A stretch of 62,598 nucleotides of DNA from Hyalangium gracile (GTDB taxonomy: Bacteria > Myxococcota > Myxococcia > Myxococcales > Myxococcaceae), in the NCBI RefSeq assembly GCF_020103725.1, contig NZ_JAHXBG010000043.1:1-62598 (forward strand), written 5' to 3'. Made by a program: the position numbers and the translations under genes. A model generated the notes under the pieces. The model was given only the letters and a program-made list of their open reading frames with translations, was not told the DNA's origin and did no database searches. Of the stretch, positions 1 to 8,811 are shown piece by piece. Each line of letters begins with the position of its first letter. The first letter of the stretch is position 1.

Positions 1-123
1 GACTACGCGGGAGCGCTGGAGCACTACCGGCGAGCGCTGGCGATAGGTGAGAAGGCGCTCGGCAAGGACCACCCCACTGCCCGAGTCATCCGCTCGAATC
101 TTGAGTCGGTGTCGCCTCAATAG
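1..123 (+). CDS. C-terminus of a TPR (kinesin-light-chain type) protein, 5' cut by window edge
   Basis: The frame is open from base 1 and stops with TAG at 121-123, giving the last 40 residues of a larger protein. The stretch YRRALAIGEKALGKDHP is a typical tetratricopeptide repeat of the kinesin-light-chain kind, where helix B ends and the next repeat starts with a G-x-D/E-H-P turn. Such repeats form protein-binding scaffolds, and in myxobacteria they often follow Ser/Thr kinase domains, but the upstream part is outside the window so the full function cannot be told. The gene ends about 15 bases before the inferred edge of the IS91-type element. Confidence 0.75.
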   Translation, partial: DYAGALEHYRRALAIGEKALGKDHPTARVIRSNLESVSPQ

Positions 124-138
124 CGTGATTCATGGAAC

Positions 139-386
139 TCTGAGTATCGCGGCTCTCTGATGAGGCATCCATCCGCAGATGCGCCGATAGGAAGGATGGG
201 GGCACTGCTGCGGGGAGCAGCCCGGGGCACCGCGGGGCAAGAGGGCTGCTGGAGGGGGCCCCCAAGCCGATGCGCCTGGCCGCTGGAGCGGCCGTGCAGC
301 CCCCTTCAGGCACACCCCTGCCAACACCGTGCTCCCAGAGGGACTCGGCCAAAGGCTGGCGCGCCTTGGCTACGGCTGGAGTGCGT
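139..386 (-). mobile_element. Candidate oriIS-side end of the IS91-type element
   Basis: Bases 135-138 read GAAC, which on the transposase strand is GTTC, the tetranucleotide that IS91-family elements are known to use next to their origin end. A small inverted repeat (GCATC at 167-171, GATGC at 180-184) lies close to this edge, as expected for an IS91-type origin hairpin. Bases about 182-243 are closely repeated near 18313-18374. The boundary is inferred from target preference and position downstream of the transposase. It has not been shown by an empty site. Confidence 0.45.
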
Positions 387-1808
387 TCACCCCCACCACG
401 CGCTCTGGGGGGGCCCCCGCGCCGGGAAAAGCCTCGGCGGCTGCCAGGGCAGTGCCAGGTGCTCCAATATCGCCCGCACTGCCTGCCGCCCCGTCAGGTA
501 CGCCAGAACCCTGCGCCGGCCCCCACACCGCGGGCAGCAGAACACTTCCAGCGCGAAGGTACGACGCAGAAGCCCGGCCCAATCCACCCTCGGCGCTCGC
601 TCCTTTCTCGGCTCCTGCCTCGCGGGTGCCAACGGCGGCGCGCTGACCTCTTGCGGCCCGGCCTCCTCTACCTCCTCTGCCCTCGGCCACGCTTGGGGGA
701 CCAGAAATGGCCGCAGTTTGGCGCCGGGCGCGAAGATGCCGTGGAACCTCGTGAGGTTTGTCCGAGGTGGAGGCACCAAGGATGCCACACGCCGTAGAAG
801 TTCCAGCCCGGTGAAGAGCAGGTGCGTGGTGCCGTCCGGCTGCGGGCGCTTCATGCGGTAGCGGATGCGGCCATCCTCCGCTCGTGACAACCGCTCCAGC
901 GCCAGCGCGCCCCGCGCCCCGTAGCGGCACAAGCGCTCCAACCCCTGCCTGTCGTTGGCGTGAAGGTGCGTGTTGGCGTGCAGGCTGAAACCCTCCTGCA
1001 TTGAACACCGGGGCTGCTTTCGCGGAGGGGGGCGTACCTCCACCTCTGCCCAGCGCAGCCGCTGCTGCAGCCCGTGCGCCTGGTACGCTTGCCGTGCGTC
1101 CTCTGGCCCTTGCGCGGGCAGTGCCCCTCTTTTCTCCAGCAGGCGCAGCACCCGGTGGCGTACCCACCTCAGCAGCCGCTCCACCTCTGCTTGCGTGGGC
1201 GGGGACAACGGCTCGAAATGCACTCCGCCCTCCCCTGGCACGAACACCCCGTCCGGCACCAGCGCGTGGAAGTGCGGCGTCACCTGCAACGCCGAGCCGA
1301 AAAACTGGATAAACGACACGGCCCCAGTCTGCCCCCCACGCAGGCTCTGCCGCCGGGCCCTCCGGCGATGCAGGGCGAACACCGCACGCAGGAAGACGGT
1401 GAGTACGTCCGAGAGCAGTCCCACCTCCTTCAGCAGTACCCACCGCACCCGGTGAGCAAAGGACAGCGTCCACTGCCGGTAGGGCACGTGTGGCAGCACG
1501 TTCTCCACCAGGTGCACCGCCGTCACATGCGCCCGCTTCGCGTTACAGGAGGGACACACCCCACGCCCCTTGCATGAAAAAGCGACGAGGAGCTCGTCCT
1601 TGCAGTTCTCGCATTGCACCCGCGCGAAGCCGTGCGCCAATACCCCACATTCCAGGTACTTGGCGAAGTCCCGCTCCACATACCGGGGCAAGCCTCTCCC
1701 CATCTCACTGGCCTCCGCCAGCAACGTGGCGAGGTGATCCCTCACCGCCTCGTACAGCACCGTCCCCTCCGGCTGCCTCCGCCGGTACTCCCACCCACGC
1801 TCCTGCAC
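387..1808 (-). CDS. IS91-family HUH transposase (rolling-circle type)
   Basis: This is a 473-residue transposase starting at a GTG codon. The N-terminus carries a zinc-binding module (Cys66, Cys69, Cys79, Cys85, Cys88). The HUH metal-binding motif HFH is at 179-181, and the usual LCRY catalytic tyrosine motif has Tyr296. A further Cys cluster (CCPRC, 424-428) lies near the C-terminus. All are features of IS91/IS801-type proteins, which nick at one end and move by rolling-circle replication without target duplication. Both the HUH and Tyr motifs are intact, so the gene may be functional. The element's other end (terIS) should lie upstream of the start, somewhere in 1809-2430, but I could not place it. 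Confidence 0.88.
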   Translation of the reverse strand: MQERGWEYRRRQPEGTVLYEAVRDHLATLLAEASEMGRGLPRYVERDFAKYLECGVLAHGFARVQCENCKDELLVAFSCKGRGVCPSCNAKRAHVTAVHLVENVLPHVPYRQWTLSFAHRVRWVLLKEVGLLSDVLTVFLRAVFALHRRRARRQSLRGGQTGAVSFIQFFGSALQVTPHFHALVPDGVFVPGEGGVHFEPLSPPTQAEVERLLRWVRHRVLRLLEKRGALPAQGPEDARQAYQAHGLQQRLRWAEVEVRPPPRKQPRCSMQEGFSLHANTHLHANDRQGLERLCRYGARGALALERLSRAEDGRIRYRMKRPQPDGTTHLLFTGLELLRRVASLVPPPRTNLTRFHGIFAPGAKLRPFLVPQAWPRAEEVEEAGPQEVSAPPLAPARQEPRKERAPRVDWAGLLRRTFALEVFCCPRCGGRRRVLAYLTGRQAVRAILEHLALPWQPPRLFPARGPPQSAWWG

Positions 1809-2433
1809 CTGCCCCTCCCCAACTCCACCTCGCCACTCCAGCGCACACCCTACCCTCCGCCTCCCACGGGCCTCCCGCGAGCCCTGCGAAAGGACTCTCG
1901 CCTCACGGGTCTCCTACATGGGGGCTCCAGCGGCGCCGCCCCCGCAACCGCGTTGCTCACCCAGGCCAACGGGGTCGGCAGATCGTTCGCGGAGCATCCA
2001 GACAACCGCTCTTTCCTCCCTTCACTTGGCTGCGCGGCGGCGCTCCCGCCGACATGCTCCGGGGCAAGCTGGCGCTCCCTCTCCAGCGTCCCCCCACGAT
2101 TCTCCACGAAGGACCGGAGGTGGATGCTCGATGCACTCCGCACGACCGTCTCCGCCCAGAGCGACGCCGTCCTGGGTGGCAAGCGGCGCCGCACCTACCC
2201 GCCTGCTGCGATGCTGATCGCGTGCTGCGTGGAAGTGAGCAGGCTCATGTCCGTCCCGAAGACCCGCTCCGCCATGCCTTCCCAGGCTCTTAGTTCGCAG
2301 CCGAGTGCTTGGGCCTCCACTTGGCGTGGCACCCATGGAAGTTCTTGTAAACACTTGGTGATTCCGGTTGCGCTCTCGGGCCTGAGGCCACGAACGTGTT
2401 CGCAATCCGCACCGAATGGGGAGCAGAGAACGG
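1809..2433. other. Non-coding or decayed stretch upstream of the transposase
   Basis: Several open frames exist on both strands but none has a recognisable motif, a good ribosome binding site or natural-looking composition. The far end of the IS91-type element must lie here if the element is complete. No tRNA could be folded in front of the terminator at 2434. Confidence 0.4.
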
Positions 2434-2470
2434 AAGGGCCTCGAGCGAAAGTTCGAGGCCCTTTTCTTTT
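2434..2470 (+). terminator. Strong intrinsic terminator
   Basis: An 11-bp perfect stem (AAGGGCCTCGA at 2434-2444 with TCGAGGCCCTT at 2453-2463) and an 8-base loop are followed by the T-rich tract TTTTCTTTT (2462-2470). It reads on the + strand, yet no gene or RNA is recognised before it. It may have belonged to a gene lost by the IS insertion. Being a near-perfect palindrome, it might also stop transcripts coming from the immunity gene on the other strand. Confidence 0.8.
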
Positions 2471-2518
2471 GCCCTCCCTTGCGGAGCCTGGGGGCGAGCG
2501 CTTGCCCGGTTCAGCGAA

Positions 2519-2998
2519 TTACGAAGCACGCATCCGTGGCGAAAGTTCGTCTTTCTGGAGGGATGCAATGAAGGAAGCAAAGTCAGCGGCCAGGAAGTAG
2601 AGGTTGCGCTCACCTGCCTGCGCATACCCGTCCCAGTAGAAGACGGCCCCTGCGCTCTCCCCCGTCACCGCCAGACAGACCTTGTCCACCCCCTCGGTGG
2701 TGGCGATTGGAAGCTGGCTGGCCGGAATTCGATCTCTGAACACCGCGAGGTTCCAATCGAGATTGCACGACTCGACAGGATCCTTCAGCCCGAAGAACAC
2801 ATGGATGCGCCCCACCGAGTTGCCGCTGAGGCCAGGGATCGTCAGCAGATCGCGCTCGGGGCGCCCCCCATTCGTGGCCAACAGGAACTCTCTGTAAGCC
2901 GCTGGGAGGCAGAGCCCGTGCTCCTTCTCGAATGACGTGAGCTCTCCCTCACCGAGCGGAGGCCCCCCCTCAAACGTGCGCAGTGCAGCCACCCTCAT
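2519..2998 (-). CDS. SMI1/KNR4 (SUKH) family immunity protein
   Basis: This 159-residue protein has SUKH superfamily features: an N-terminal segment LTSFEKEHGLCLPAAYREFL followed by a NGG turn, a central beta region (GRIHVFFGL, IPIA-like LPIATTEG) and the late pattern AVFYWDGY before a helix. SUKH proteins commonly neutralise nuclease toxins of polymorphic toxin systems. Its ATG overlaps the stop codon of the upstream WHH-nuclease gene in an ATGA arrangement (2995-2998), so translation is coupled and the two form a toxin-immunity pair. The gene itself appears intact, although the partner toxin has lost its 5' part. Confidence 0.85.
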   Translation of the reverse strand: MRVAALRTFEGGPPLGEGELTSFEKEHGLCLPAAYREFLLATNGGRPERDLLTIPGLSGNSVGRIHVFFGLKDPVESCNLDWNLAVFRDRIPASQLPIATTEGVDKVCLAVTGESAGAVFYWDGYAQAGERNLYFLAADFASFIASLQKDELSPRMRAS

Positions 2999-4218
2999 AG
3001 GTCTCCCGAGAAGCCGCCGGTATGTCCCGTCTTGGCATGAGTCTCCGTAGGAACCAACTGCATGGTCGTTCGGTCTTGGTGATGGTGCCAGGTCATGCCC
3101 TTGGGAGTCTCCCGCAATCCCGCAGCAGCATTCGCGGCGGCGAAATCCCGAGCCCGAGAGCCCGTATATGTAATCTTGACCTCGGCTTTGACGGCCCCGG
3201 CCGCTCTGAAGTCAGGATAGCCCTCAGCATCGAACGGAACCCCCGTCACGGGGTGCCGTTGACCCGCCAGATGAGCATTCCGGATGGGAATATCGAGGAG
3301 AGGGGCCCCCTGTGTAGCAGCCGCTCCCCGGAGCGGCTGCGCAGCGCCAGGCTTCGCCGGGTTCCCTCCCCCAGGCTCGGGCTTCGCTTGGGAGAACACA
3401 GCCTGCGCCCGGGCCAGGTCGCCACGGGCCTCATGGAGGGCCACGGAGGCCCGCTCTCCCCCAGCGGCCACCATGACGGCCACCTCGCGACGGCCTTGAA
3501 TCAGCAGCGCCAACTGCCTGACTCCGTCCTCCCCCAGCCGCACCCGCAGCCGTTCCGCCACCTCCTTCAACCCCTGCAAGCGCAGCTCCGGCACCTGGAG
3601 CCGCATTCCTCCCTCCCCTCCGCCCACTGCACCTTTGGCATCAGGGAGGTAACGCATTCCCTTGCCTCCAGCGTACAGGCTCACCAGCAGCGCCGCGGGC
3701 GCCAGCTCGCGCGTGGCCTGCTCGTACTGGCCCTGCGTCAGCGTGTACAGCCCATGCCCCGTCCCCGCCGCCAGGTGGCAGAAGCCCAGCGGCACGCCGA
3801 AGGTCAGGTGATCGAAGAAGCCCACCACCTGGTTGCCTGGAGCCAGACGCGCTTCGGTGAGGGTCCGCTCTGTCTCGTCAAAGGCCTCCTGGTAGGGCGG
3901 TGGCAGGTGGGCTCGCGTACCGTACACGCCGCTACCGCGCGCCCCATCCACCACGGGAATGGTGGCGGCCACGTCGTCGACGGCGCGGATCAGGCCCCGC
4001 CCCACGTCGCTGGGCTGTTCGTCCCGGTCCGGGTAGTTCGAGAGCTGGAAGCCACGCCGCGCCAACGCCTCGCGCACCGCCTCCATCTGCCCCAGCGTCT
4101 GGTCCAATTGCTTGTCCCTGGCCAGCAGCACCAACAGCTCGTGCACCTCGTCATCGAAGGCGGTGTCGAACAGGAAGAGGGTGAGGGCGGCCCGCGAGAT
4201 GACCCAGAAGCAGCTCAT
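2995..4218 (-). pseudogene. WHH-type HNH nuclease toxin, 5'-truncated by an IS remnant
   Basis: The 407-residue frame ends with a WHH nuclease domain of the HNH/Endo VII superfamily: GMTWHHHQD (Trp377, His378-380), followed by MQLVPTETHAKTGHTGG, the usual tail of this toxin family. Residues 1-300 form a long delivery or linker part with no known domain. About the first seven codons are antisense to a transposase fragment (4195 onward), and normal toxin sequence seems to begin near ISRAALTLF. The natural start, and any secretion or pre-toxin region, are therefore gone. The nuclease domain is complete and followed by its coupled immunity gene, so a short toxic product from an internal start is possible. 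Most likely an orphan toxin tail. Confidence 0.75.
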
Positions 4219-4535
4219 CCGCTTGGTGATGCAGCGCTGGAGAACCGAGCGCGTCTACGAAGACCTCAAGGGCGAGTTGGGCCTTGACCACTATGAAGGC
4301 CGCCGCTTCCCAGGTTGGCACCATCACGTCTCCGTGGCTCTGTGCTGCTACGCGTTCATCGTTGCCGAACGTGTGCGGCGTTTTCCCCCCTCGGCCCAAG
4401 GGACGGTTCAAGCCCACCCGCAGCTCCTCTCGGCCTGAGCGCCACTTCCACGACAGCTTCATTTCCGCGCGCCTCGCCATGGCTCGGGTGATCGCCACCT
4501 GGTTGCCTCGGTGCCCCACCTGCCATCGCTCCAAC
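4195..4535 (+). pseudogene. C-terminal fragment of a DDE transposase (IS701/IS4-like), frameshifted
   Basis: The frame from about 4195 reads QRWRTERVYEDLKGELGL, then HYEGRRFPGWHHH and VSVALCCYAFIVAER. This is the end of a DDE transposase with the catalytic Glu in the YEDLK region. After FPPS, near a run of T and C at 4383-4393, the natural continuation moves to another frame (RPERHFHDSF, then LAMARVIATWLPRC) to about 4535. The N-terminal two thirds are missing. The fragment abuts the truncated toxin gene, so it marks the event that removed the toxin 5' end. Assignment to IS701 or a close relative is by general resemblance. Confidence 0.7.
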
Positions 4536-4608
4536 TCCCATCACTCCTCACGCAACCGACCAGGTCTCCCCCTTCACCCGGCGGGGCCCTGACGCAGTAG
4601 TGCTAGGG

Positions 4609-4690
4609 GCGCCTCTGACGGAGAGGTCTCCCAAGAAAGGTTGGCCGCTTTTGAGGCGCCCGTGCGTCTTCTCCCCGGAACCTCTCACCC
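4609..4690 (+). promoter_or_regulatory. ECF-type promoter repeat, copy 1 (before broken gene at 4704)
   Basis: These ~80 bases are almost the same as 8814-8893, with only a few differences. They begin with GGCGCCTC and carry the inverse GAGGCGCC about 45 bases on. They contain the core GGCCGCTTTTGAGGCGCC (from 4643), with CGTC at 4665-4668 followed by TTCTCCCC. A diverged copy of the core stands before the ECF sigma gene. This is the layout expected for a promoter of that sigma factor (GGCCG about 17 bases before CGTC). The gene it served (4704) is now broken. Confidence 0.55.
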
Positions 4691-4703
4691 GATATCGGCC
4701 CTC

Positions 4704-5047
4704 ATGCCCCCTGGCCCCCGACTCGCCCTCCTGACCGCGCTCGCGGTGTTCGCTCCGCTCCTCGCGGCCGGCAACCTGCGCCCGCGCCAGCCCCGGGTGC
4801 TCCGGGGGCGCTGCCCGCTCCCGAGGCGGCGGCCGTGCCACCCGAGGCGCCTGCTCCCTCCCGCCTCGAGGGGACGGTGCGCTCCCGGGGGACACGCATG
4901 CCCCTGGCGGACGCGGCGCTCTTCGTGGATGGCGCCCCCGAGCCTGCCGCGCTCACCGATGCAGCGGGGCGCTTCTCCCTCGAGCTGCCCCCCGGGGAGC
5001 ACCAGGTGGAGGTCCGCGCCGCCGGTCATGATCGGCATAGCGCATAA
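4704..5047 (+). pseudogene. Broken N-terminus of a TonB-receptor/carboxypeptidase-regulatory-domain protein
   Basis: The ATG at 4704 begins a signal-like peptide (LALLTALAVFAPLLAAG). A frameshift near 4775-4790 then moves the reading into a proline/alanine linker (APGAPGALPAPEAAAVPPEA). Next comes a carboxypeptidase-regulatory-like beta domain: RLEGTVRSRGTRMPLADAAL, DAAGRFSLELPPGEH and VEVRAAGHD. In myxobacteria this order normally opens a large TonB-dependent outer-membrane receptor. Here it stops at 5047 with no barrel. The ECF-type promoter repeat lies directly upstream, so this looks like a lost member of the sigma-factor regulon at 7572. Confidence 0.65.
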
Positions 5048-5460
5048 GTCTGACCGCCGGCAGAGTAGCCCGCTGGCGCGGTGGCGTGAGGCTTCCGGCT
5101 GTCCGGTGGCATCTGCGCGCCCTTTCGAGGCGCGCACCTATGCTGCTCACCGAGAGCGCGACGGCGCGCTCGTCGGGCGAGCTGGCCTGGAATCCCACTC
5201 GCTTAGATCGCGCCGCGTACCTCGGGGCGACTCCGGACGGGATTGCGCGTGGAGATCTTCCGTGTCGGGCGCCTCGCGTTGCCGCTCCGGGCTGAAGCGG
5301 CGGTAGGCCCGCCGTGAGCGACGCCGAGATGGAGCCCAAGCCCTTCAAACCACCACCACCCACCGCCCGAACCCGTGCCACCTCCGCCAGCCTTCGCTGC
5401 AATCCGCGATTCCAATCTCTTTGTTTCACTGCACAACCCACCACCGGAGCACATACAGAC
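5048..5460. other. Gene-free stretch with one perfect inverted repeat
   Basis: No convincing gene is seen. A perfect 8-bp inverted repeat with a 7-base loop (TGCGCGCC at 5114-5121, GGCGCGCA at 5129-5136) has no T-tract, so it is not a clear terminator. The last part serves as leader for the amidohydrolase gene. Its base composition falls toward that gene, which hints at the edge of a transferred segment. Confidence 0.35.
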
Positions 5461-6597
5461 ATGAAATCCTTCAAACAAGGCCCACCAAAAATGTTGATGA
5501 AACGCCGCGCTTTCCTCACTGGTGCGGCTGTACTTGGCGCCAGCACTGGATTGTCCGCGTCGGCCCTCACGTCATGCGCCCCCGGCGGCTCGGACATCTG
5601 GCTCCGTGACCAAGACCTGCCATTTATCGGGGCGGAGGAGACCTTTTCGACTCCCGAGTTGTTGATGCTGAACTCCATCAACGAGGAGCACATAGCGTTC
5701 CTTGAGGAGATAGGTCTTTCGGATCTAGGCGAGCGCCGCATAGGCGATATGGACGAGGGGGGGCTCAACGTTCAAATCCTCTCTGCGCACACGCCGTCAG
5801 TACAAAATGTCCCGGGCCAGGAGGGCATCGACTTTGCCTATCGTCTCAACCGGCAGCTTGTCGAAGGGCCAATGGCCCGTTATCCGGGCCGCTTCAAGGC
5901 TTTCGCAACCTTGCCCTTGCAGAGCCCGGAGGCGGCTGCGGACGAACTGGAACGCTCGGTTCGGGAAGACGGCTTCTTGGGCGCGCTGACCAACGGGCAC
6001 ATCGGGAAGAAATACCTCGACCATCCCGAGTTTGAGCCCGTTCTGGCGCGTGCCCAAGCTCTCGATGTGCCGATCTACCTGCATCCCGGCTATCCAGCCG
6101 ACGAAATCTTCCAAATCTACTACAGCACGACACGGTCGGAATACACGACCGAGAACCAAGACTATATTTTCAGTGGGTCTGGATATGGCTGGCACCAGGA
6201 GGTGCTGACCCAATGCATCCGGATGATCACGTACGGGGTTTTCGACAGATTCCCCAATCTGAAGATCATCATCGGTCACATGGGCGAAGGCCTTCCGTTC
6301 TACTACGAGCGGATCGCCCGAGACATGGGCGAGCCGACCGAAAACTCGCTTCAGAAGCCCTTTGAGCAGTACTTCCAGGACAACTTCTGGTTCACAACCA
6401 GCGCGTTCTTCCAGGATGAACTGCTCCATCTCTTGCTGAAGTATATCAGTGTGGATCGAGTGATGTTCGCAACCGACTACCCCTTCGCAGGCATCAAAGA
6501 AGGGACCGACTGGTTCCGAGCAGTCGATCTTCCGCGTGAGGATAAGGAAAAGATAGCGTTCCGCAATGCCGAGCGACTGTTCGGCATAAATATCTGA
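5461..6597 (+). CDS. Tat-exported lipoprotein amidohydrolase (amidohydrolase_2 family)
   Basis: The ATG at 5461 is chosen because it precedes a twin-arginine signal (KRRAFLTGAAVLG, Arg15-Arg16) and lipobox LTSC (Cys39). ATGs at 5491 and 5497 would also keep the signal. The mature part is a TIM-barrel of the ACMSD/gamma-resorcylate decarboxylase-like group, with YLHPG, GHMGEGLPFYYERI and a late FATDYPF Asp. The N-terminal metal motif reads GAEETFSTPE, so the His of the EEHF form is Thr61. Variants without this His occur in related groups, so activity may be kept. Codons are visibly less G+C-rich than in neighbours, a sign of transfer. No partner gene is seen. Substrate unknown. Confidence 0.8.
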   Translation: MKSFKQGPPKMLMKRRAFLTGAAVLGASTGLSASALTSCAPGGSDIWLRDQDLPFIGAEETFSTPELLMLNSINEEHIAFLEEIGLSDLGERRIGDMDEGGLNVQILSAHTPSVQNVPGQEGIDFAYRLNRQLVEGPMARYPGRFKAFATLPLQSPEAAADELERSVREDGFLGALTNGHIGKKYLDHPEFEPVLARAQALDVPIYLHPGYPADEIFQIYYSTTRSEYTTENQDYIFSGSGYGWHQEVLTQCIRMITYGVFDRFPNLKIIIGHMGEGLPFYYERIARDMGEPTENSLQKPFEQYFQDNFWFTTSAFFQDELLHLLLKYISVDRVMFATDYPFAGIKEGTDWFRAVDLPREDKEKIAFRNAERLFGINI

Positions 6598-7487
6598 CAC
6601 ACCGGCTCCGCACCGCGGTATCCCGCCCGTTCTCGTGTCAACGGTGGCGCAACAGCAGTGACTTTGGCTGTACCGTGAAGGTAAAGCCAAAGCCATGGGC
6701 GATCACCTGAGGCCCGCTGGACCTCCCCGATTTGGTGGACAGTCGGTCTATGCAGCCCATCCCTCCGTGTGCCAAGGCTCCTCGCGCTCTCTTTGCTGTT
6801 GATACTCACTCTTCGGACTCGACGCCACATAGTCAGGCTTCCACAAACTCCTCGAAGGGTCCGTCACGAAGGCAGCAGGTGGCTACGAAGCTGTTCTGGC
6901 AGGGATCCAGCCCCAGGTGGCGCAGGGAGTCCTTGAGCACCTCAAAGGTGAAGCGGTCCCTCACCCGGCGCGCGTCTCCTCGTACCCAGCCGCCGAGGCG
7001 CCGGGTTCCGGCGCCGTCGCCAAGAGCGGCACGACCATCCAGGTGAGCAACGCGAGCGGCACCCGCCCATCTTGTCACGCGCCGTGTCCGGGCCGAGGGA
7101 CATTCCTGGCGCTGGCGACTGCCGGCCGCAGGTCTCCCGAGCGCGCGGCAACAGGCCGGGGAGTCAACGGCGGAGACGATGCGTGTCCGGCGCCTGGGAA
7201 GGTGGCTGCCCCAGCGCCCGACGCGCGAGTGACGCCGTCGAGATCAGCACCAGCAGAGACAGACACCCCCAGAGTTCGCAAGACATACTCATGTGCCGAT
7301 TCCCGAAAGGTGCACGCCAGGCCGTGCCGCCCCCGAACGAGACAGGCTCCAGGGAGCATGCCGAGCCGACGTCGGGAGAGTGGTTCCGAGGATGAAGACG
7401 CAGAAGTGCAGCAAAAGCGGCCAACATCCTTCGGATACTCGCTCCAGTCCCTGGTGCGGGGTTACGCCCCACCCAGGAGCTTGCGGT
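6598..7487. other. Long gene-poor stretch
   Basis: Apart from the small coding remnant at 6833-7000 on the minus strand, no gene is supported. Frames through 7072-7470 lack natural composition. The right end holds the promoter-like motif of the ECF sigma gene. Confidence 0.4.
6833..7000 (-). pseudogene. C-terminal remnant of an unknown protein
   Basis: The minus-strand frame ending at 6833 reads like real protein (DRFTFEVLKDSLRHLGLDP, then CQNSFVATCCL and GPFEEFVEA). It has no start or ribosome binding site, and upstream of about 7000 the composition becomes shadow-like. I do not recognise the family. Probably the tail of a gene broken during earlier rearrangements. Confidence 0.35.
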
Positions 7488-7515
7488 GGCCGGTTTTGAA
7501 GGGGCTGTGCGTCCT
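7488..7515 (+). promoter_or_regulatory. ECF-type promoter motif before the sigma gene
   Basis: GGCCGGTTTTGAAGGGGC begins at 7488 and CGTC is at 7510-7513, about 60 bases before the sigma factor ATG. It matches the core of the copies at 4643 and 8848 (GGCCGSTTTTGARGSGSCYG, then TGCGTCYT). Autoregulation by the encoded ECF factor is the simplest reading. GGCCG as the -35 and CGTC as the -10 element are inferred from spacing and conservation. Confidence 0.55.
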
Positions 7516-7571
7516 TTCCTTCAACGAGTATGCAGTGAGGAGTCATCACGGACAGATGGAGCACCCAGCGG

Positions 7572-8057
7572 ATGGACGTCGAGGCCGCCTTTCGCATGTA
7601 TTTCCCCCGCATCCGGGAGAAGTGTCGCCGCATGCTGCGCGATCCCGGAGATGCCGAGGACGTGGCCCAGGAGACCTTCATCCGCCTCTGGAAGGCGAAC
7701 CTGCAGGGAGGCGATGCCCGTCGAGTCATCGCCTGGGTGTACCGAACCAGCTCGCGCCTGGCGCTGGATCGGCTTCGCCGGCAGCAGGCGGGCCCGGAGC
7801 GGGTCGTCGATGAGCTGCTGTGGAGCGTGCCGGAGGACTCCCACCCCGAGACACGCGCCGAGGATCGCCAGCGGCTCCTGCAGTTCGCGCAACACCTGCC
7901 GCAGGACGAGCTGGAGATGGTGCTGCTGAGCAGAATGGATCGCCTGACGTATGCGGAGATCGCCGAAGTCTCACAGGTCTCGGAGCGGACCGTGCGACGC
8001 ACCCTGCGGCGCTTCGAGGACCGCGTGGAGCAACTTCGACAGGGGCTGGAGCCATGA
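7572..8057 (+). CDS. ECF RNA polymerase sigma factor
   Basis: The 161-residue protein has the two domains of ECF sigma factors. Sigma-2 (about 5-70) contains DPGDAEDVAQETFIRLW, which binds the -10 element. Sigma-4 (about 105-158) ends with a helix-turn-helix LTYAEIAEVSQVSERTVRR that reads the -35 element. Its stop overlaps the ATG of the next gene (ATGA, 8054-8057), a small zinc-type anti-sigma protein, which is the normal partner arrangement. Downstream in the same direction is a caspase-like gene with a copy of the same promoter motif. The factor therefore probably controls its own operon and the caspase gene in response to an envelope signal sensed by the anti-sigma factor. Confidence 0.92.
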   Translation: MDVEAAFRMYFPRIREKCRRMLRDPGDAEDVAQETFIRLWKANLQGGDARRVIAWVYRTSSRLALDRLRRQQAGPERVVDELLWSVPEDSHPETRAEDRQRLLQFAQHLPQDELEMVLLSRMDRLTYAEIAEVSQVSERTVRRTLRRFEDRVEQLRQGLEP

Positions 8058-8740
8058 ACCCAAAGGTCGAACACCCGTCGTACCTGGAGCTGGACCGTGT
8101 CGGGCTGGGCCTGGCGTCCCCCGCCTCTCAAGAGCATGTGCGCCGGTGCGGTGAGTGCAGTGCCTATCTGGAGCGTCTGGTGCGCACGGAGCCCCTTCCG
8201 GCCTGGGTGCAGGTCCTGCGCGAGCCAGCGCCTCCCGCGAGGATGCGCGCCCCCTGGTGGCGATTGCTGCCGCCGCTGCTGGCGACGGGGGCGCTCGCGA
8301 GCGCGCTGCTCTGGCTGCTGCCCGCGAGGAACCCGCCGGAGCCTGCCGCTCCCTATGTCGGTGTGAAGGGCGTGCCCGCCGCCACCGTCTTCATCAAGCG
8401 CGGCGACCAGGTGCGCGAGTGGGACGGAGCGCGCCCGGTCCTCCCAGGCGACAGCCTTCGCCTGCGAGTGAGCGCCTCCGGCTACCGCCATGTGTGGGTG
8501 GGGACGCGCGCTCCTGGGAGCGATTGGATCCCCCTCTACGAGGGGCCGCTCGCCGAGGGCGAGACGCTGCTGCCGGCGAGCTGGCGCGTGAATGCCACCG
8601 GGGATGCCGAGGTGCTGACCCTCCTGGTGAGCCGCGATGGCCTGGAGGGTGCGGCGCTCGAGCGCGCCCTTGCCGATGCTCCGCAGGGTGCCGAAGCATG
8701 GCTCATGGAGCTGCGGCTGCCCAAGACACCCGGGCCCTGA
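8054..8740 (+). CDS. Membrane anti-sigma factor with ZAS zinc motif
   Basis: This 228-residue protein has an N-terminal zinc anti-sigma motif HVRRCGEC (His28, Cys32, Cys35) and one transmembrane helix (about 70-90, LLPPLLATGALASALLWLL). A periplasmic domain of about 135 residues follows with beta-rich character (GDSLRLRVSASGYRHVWVG, EGETLLPASWRV), similar in style to DUF4384-like modules found with myxobacterial caspases. ZAS proteins bind their ECF factor and release it on a signal. The 4-base overlap with the sigma gene supports this role. The signal is unknown, and the periplasmic domain assignment is by resemblance only. Confidence 0.8.
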   Translation: MNPKVEHPSYLELDRVGLGLASPASQEHVRRCGECSAYLERLVRTEPLPAWVQVLREPAPPARMRAPWWRLLPPLLATGALASALLWLLPARNPPEPAAPYVGVKGVPAATVFIKRGDQVREWDGARPVLPGDSLRLRVSASGYRHVWVGTRAPGSDWIPLYEGPLAEGETLLPASWRVNATGDAEVLTLLVSRDGLEGAALERALADAPQGAEAWLMELRLPKTPGP

Positions 8741-8811
8741 GGCGGCGACGCGGCGCGTTGACGGTTCCCACCCTGTGCACGCACCGCCCTGTCCAGGTCC
8801 GATGGCGCCAG

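Noticed and set aside
2330-2433. A tRNA before the strong terminator
   Set aside because: A T-loop-like TTCGCAATCC is present but the arms do not pair and no cloverleaf could be built.
5114-5136. Perfect inverted repeat as terminator
   Set aside because: No T-tract on either side and no gene ending nearby. Left only as a note in the gene-free stretch.
6720-6760. A possible IS end (TTTGGTGGACAG)
   Set aside because: The sequence resembles IS ends only by general feel, has no partner copy and no transposase next to it.
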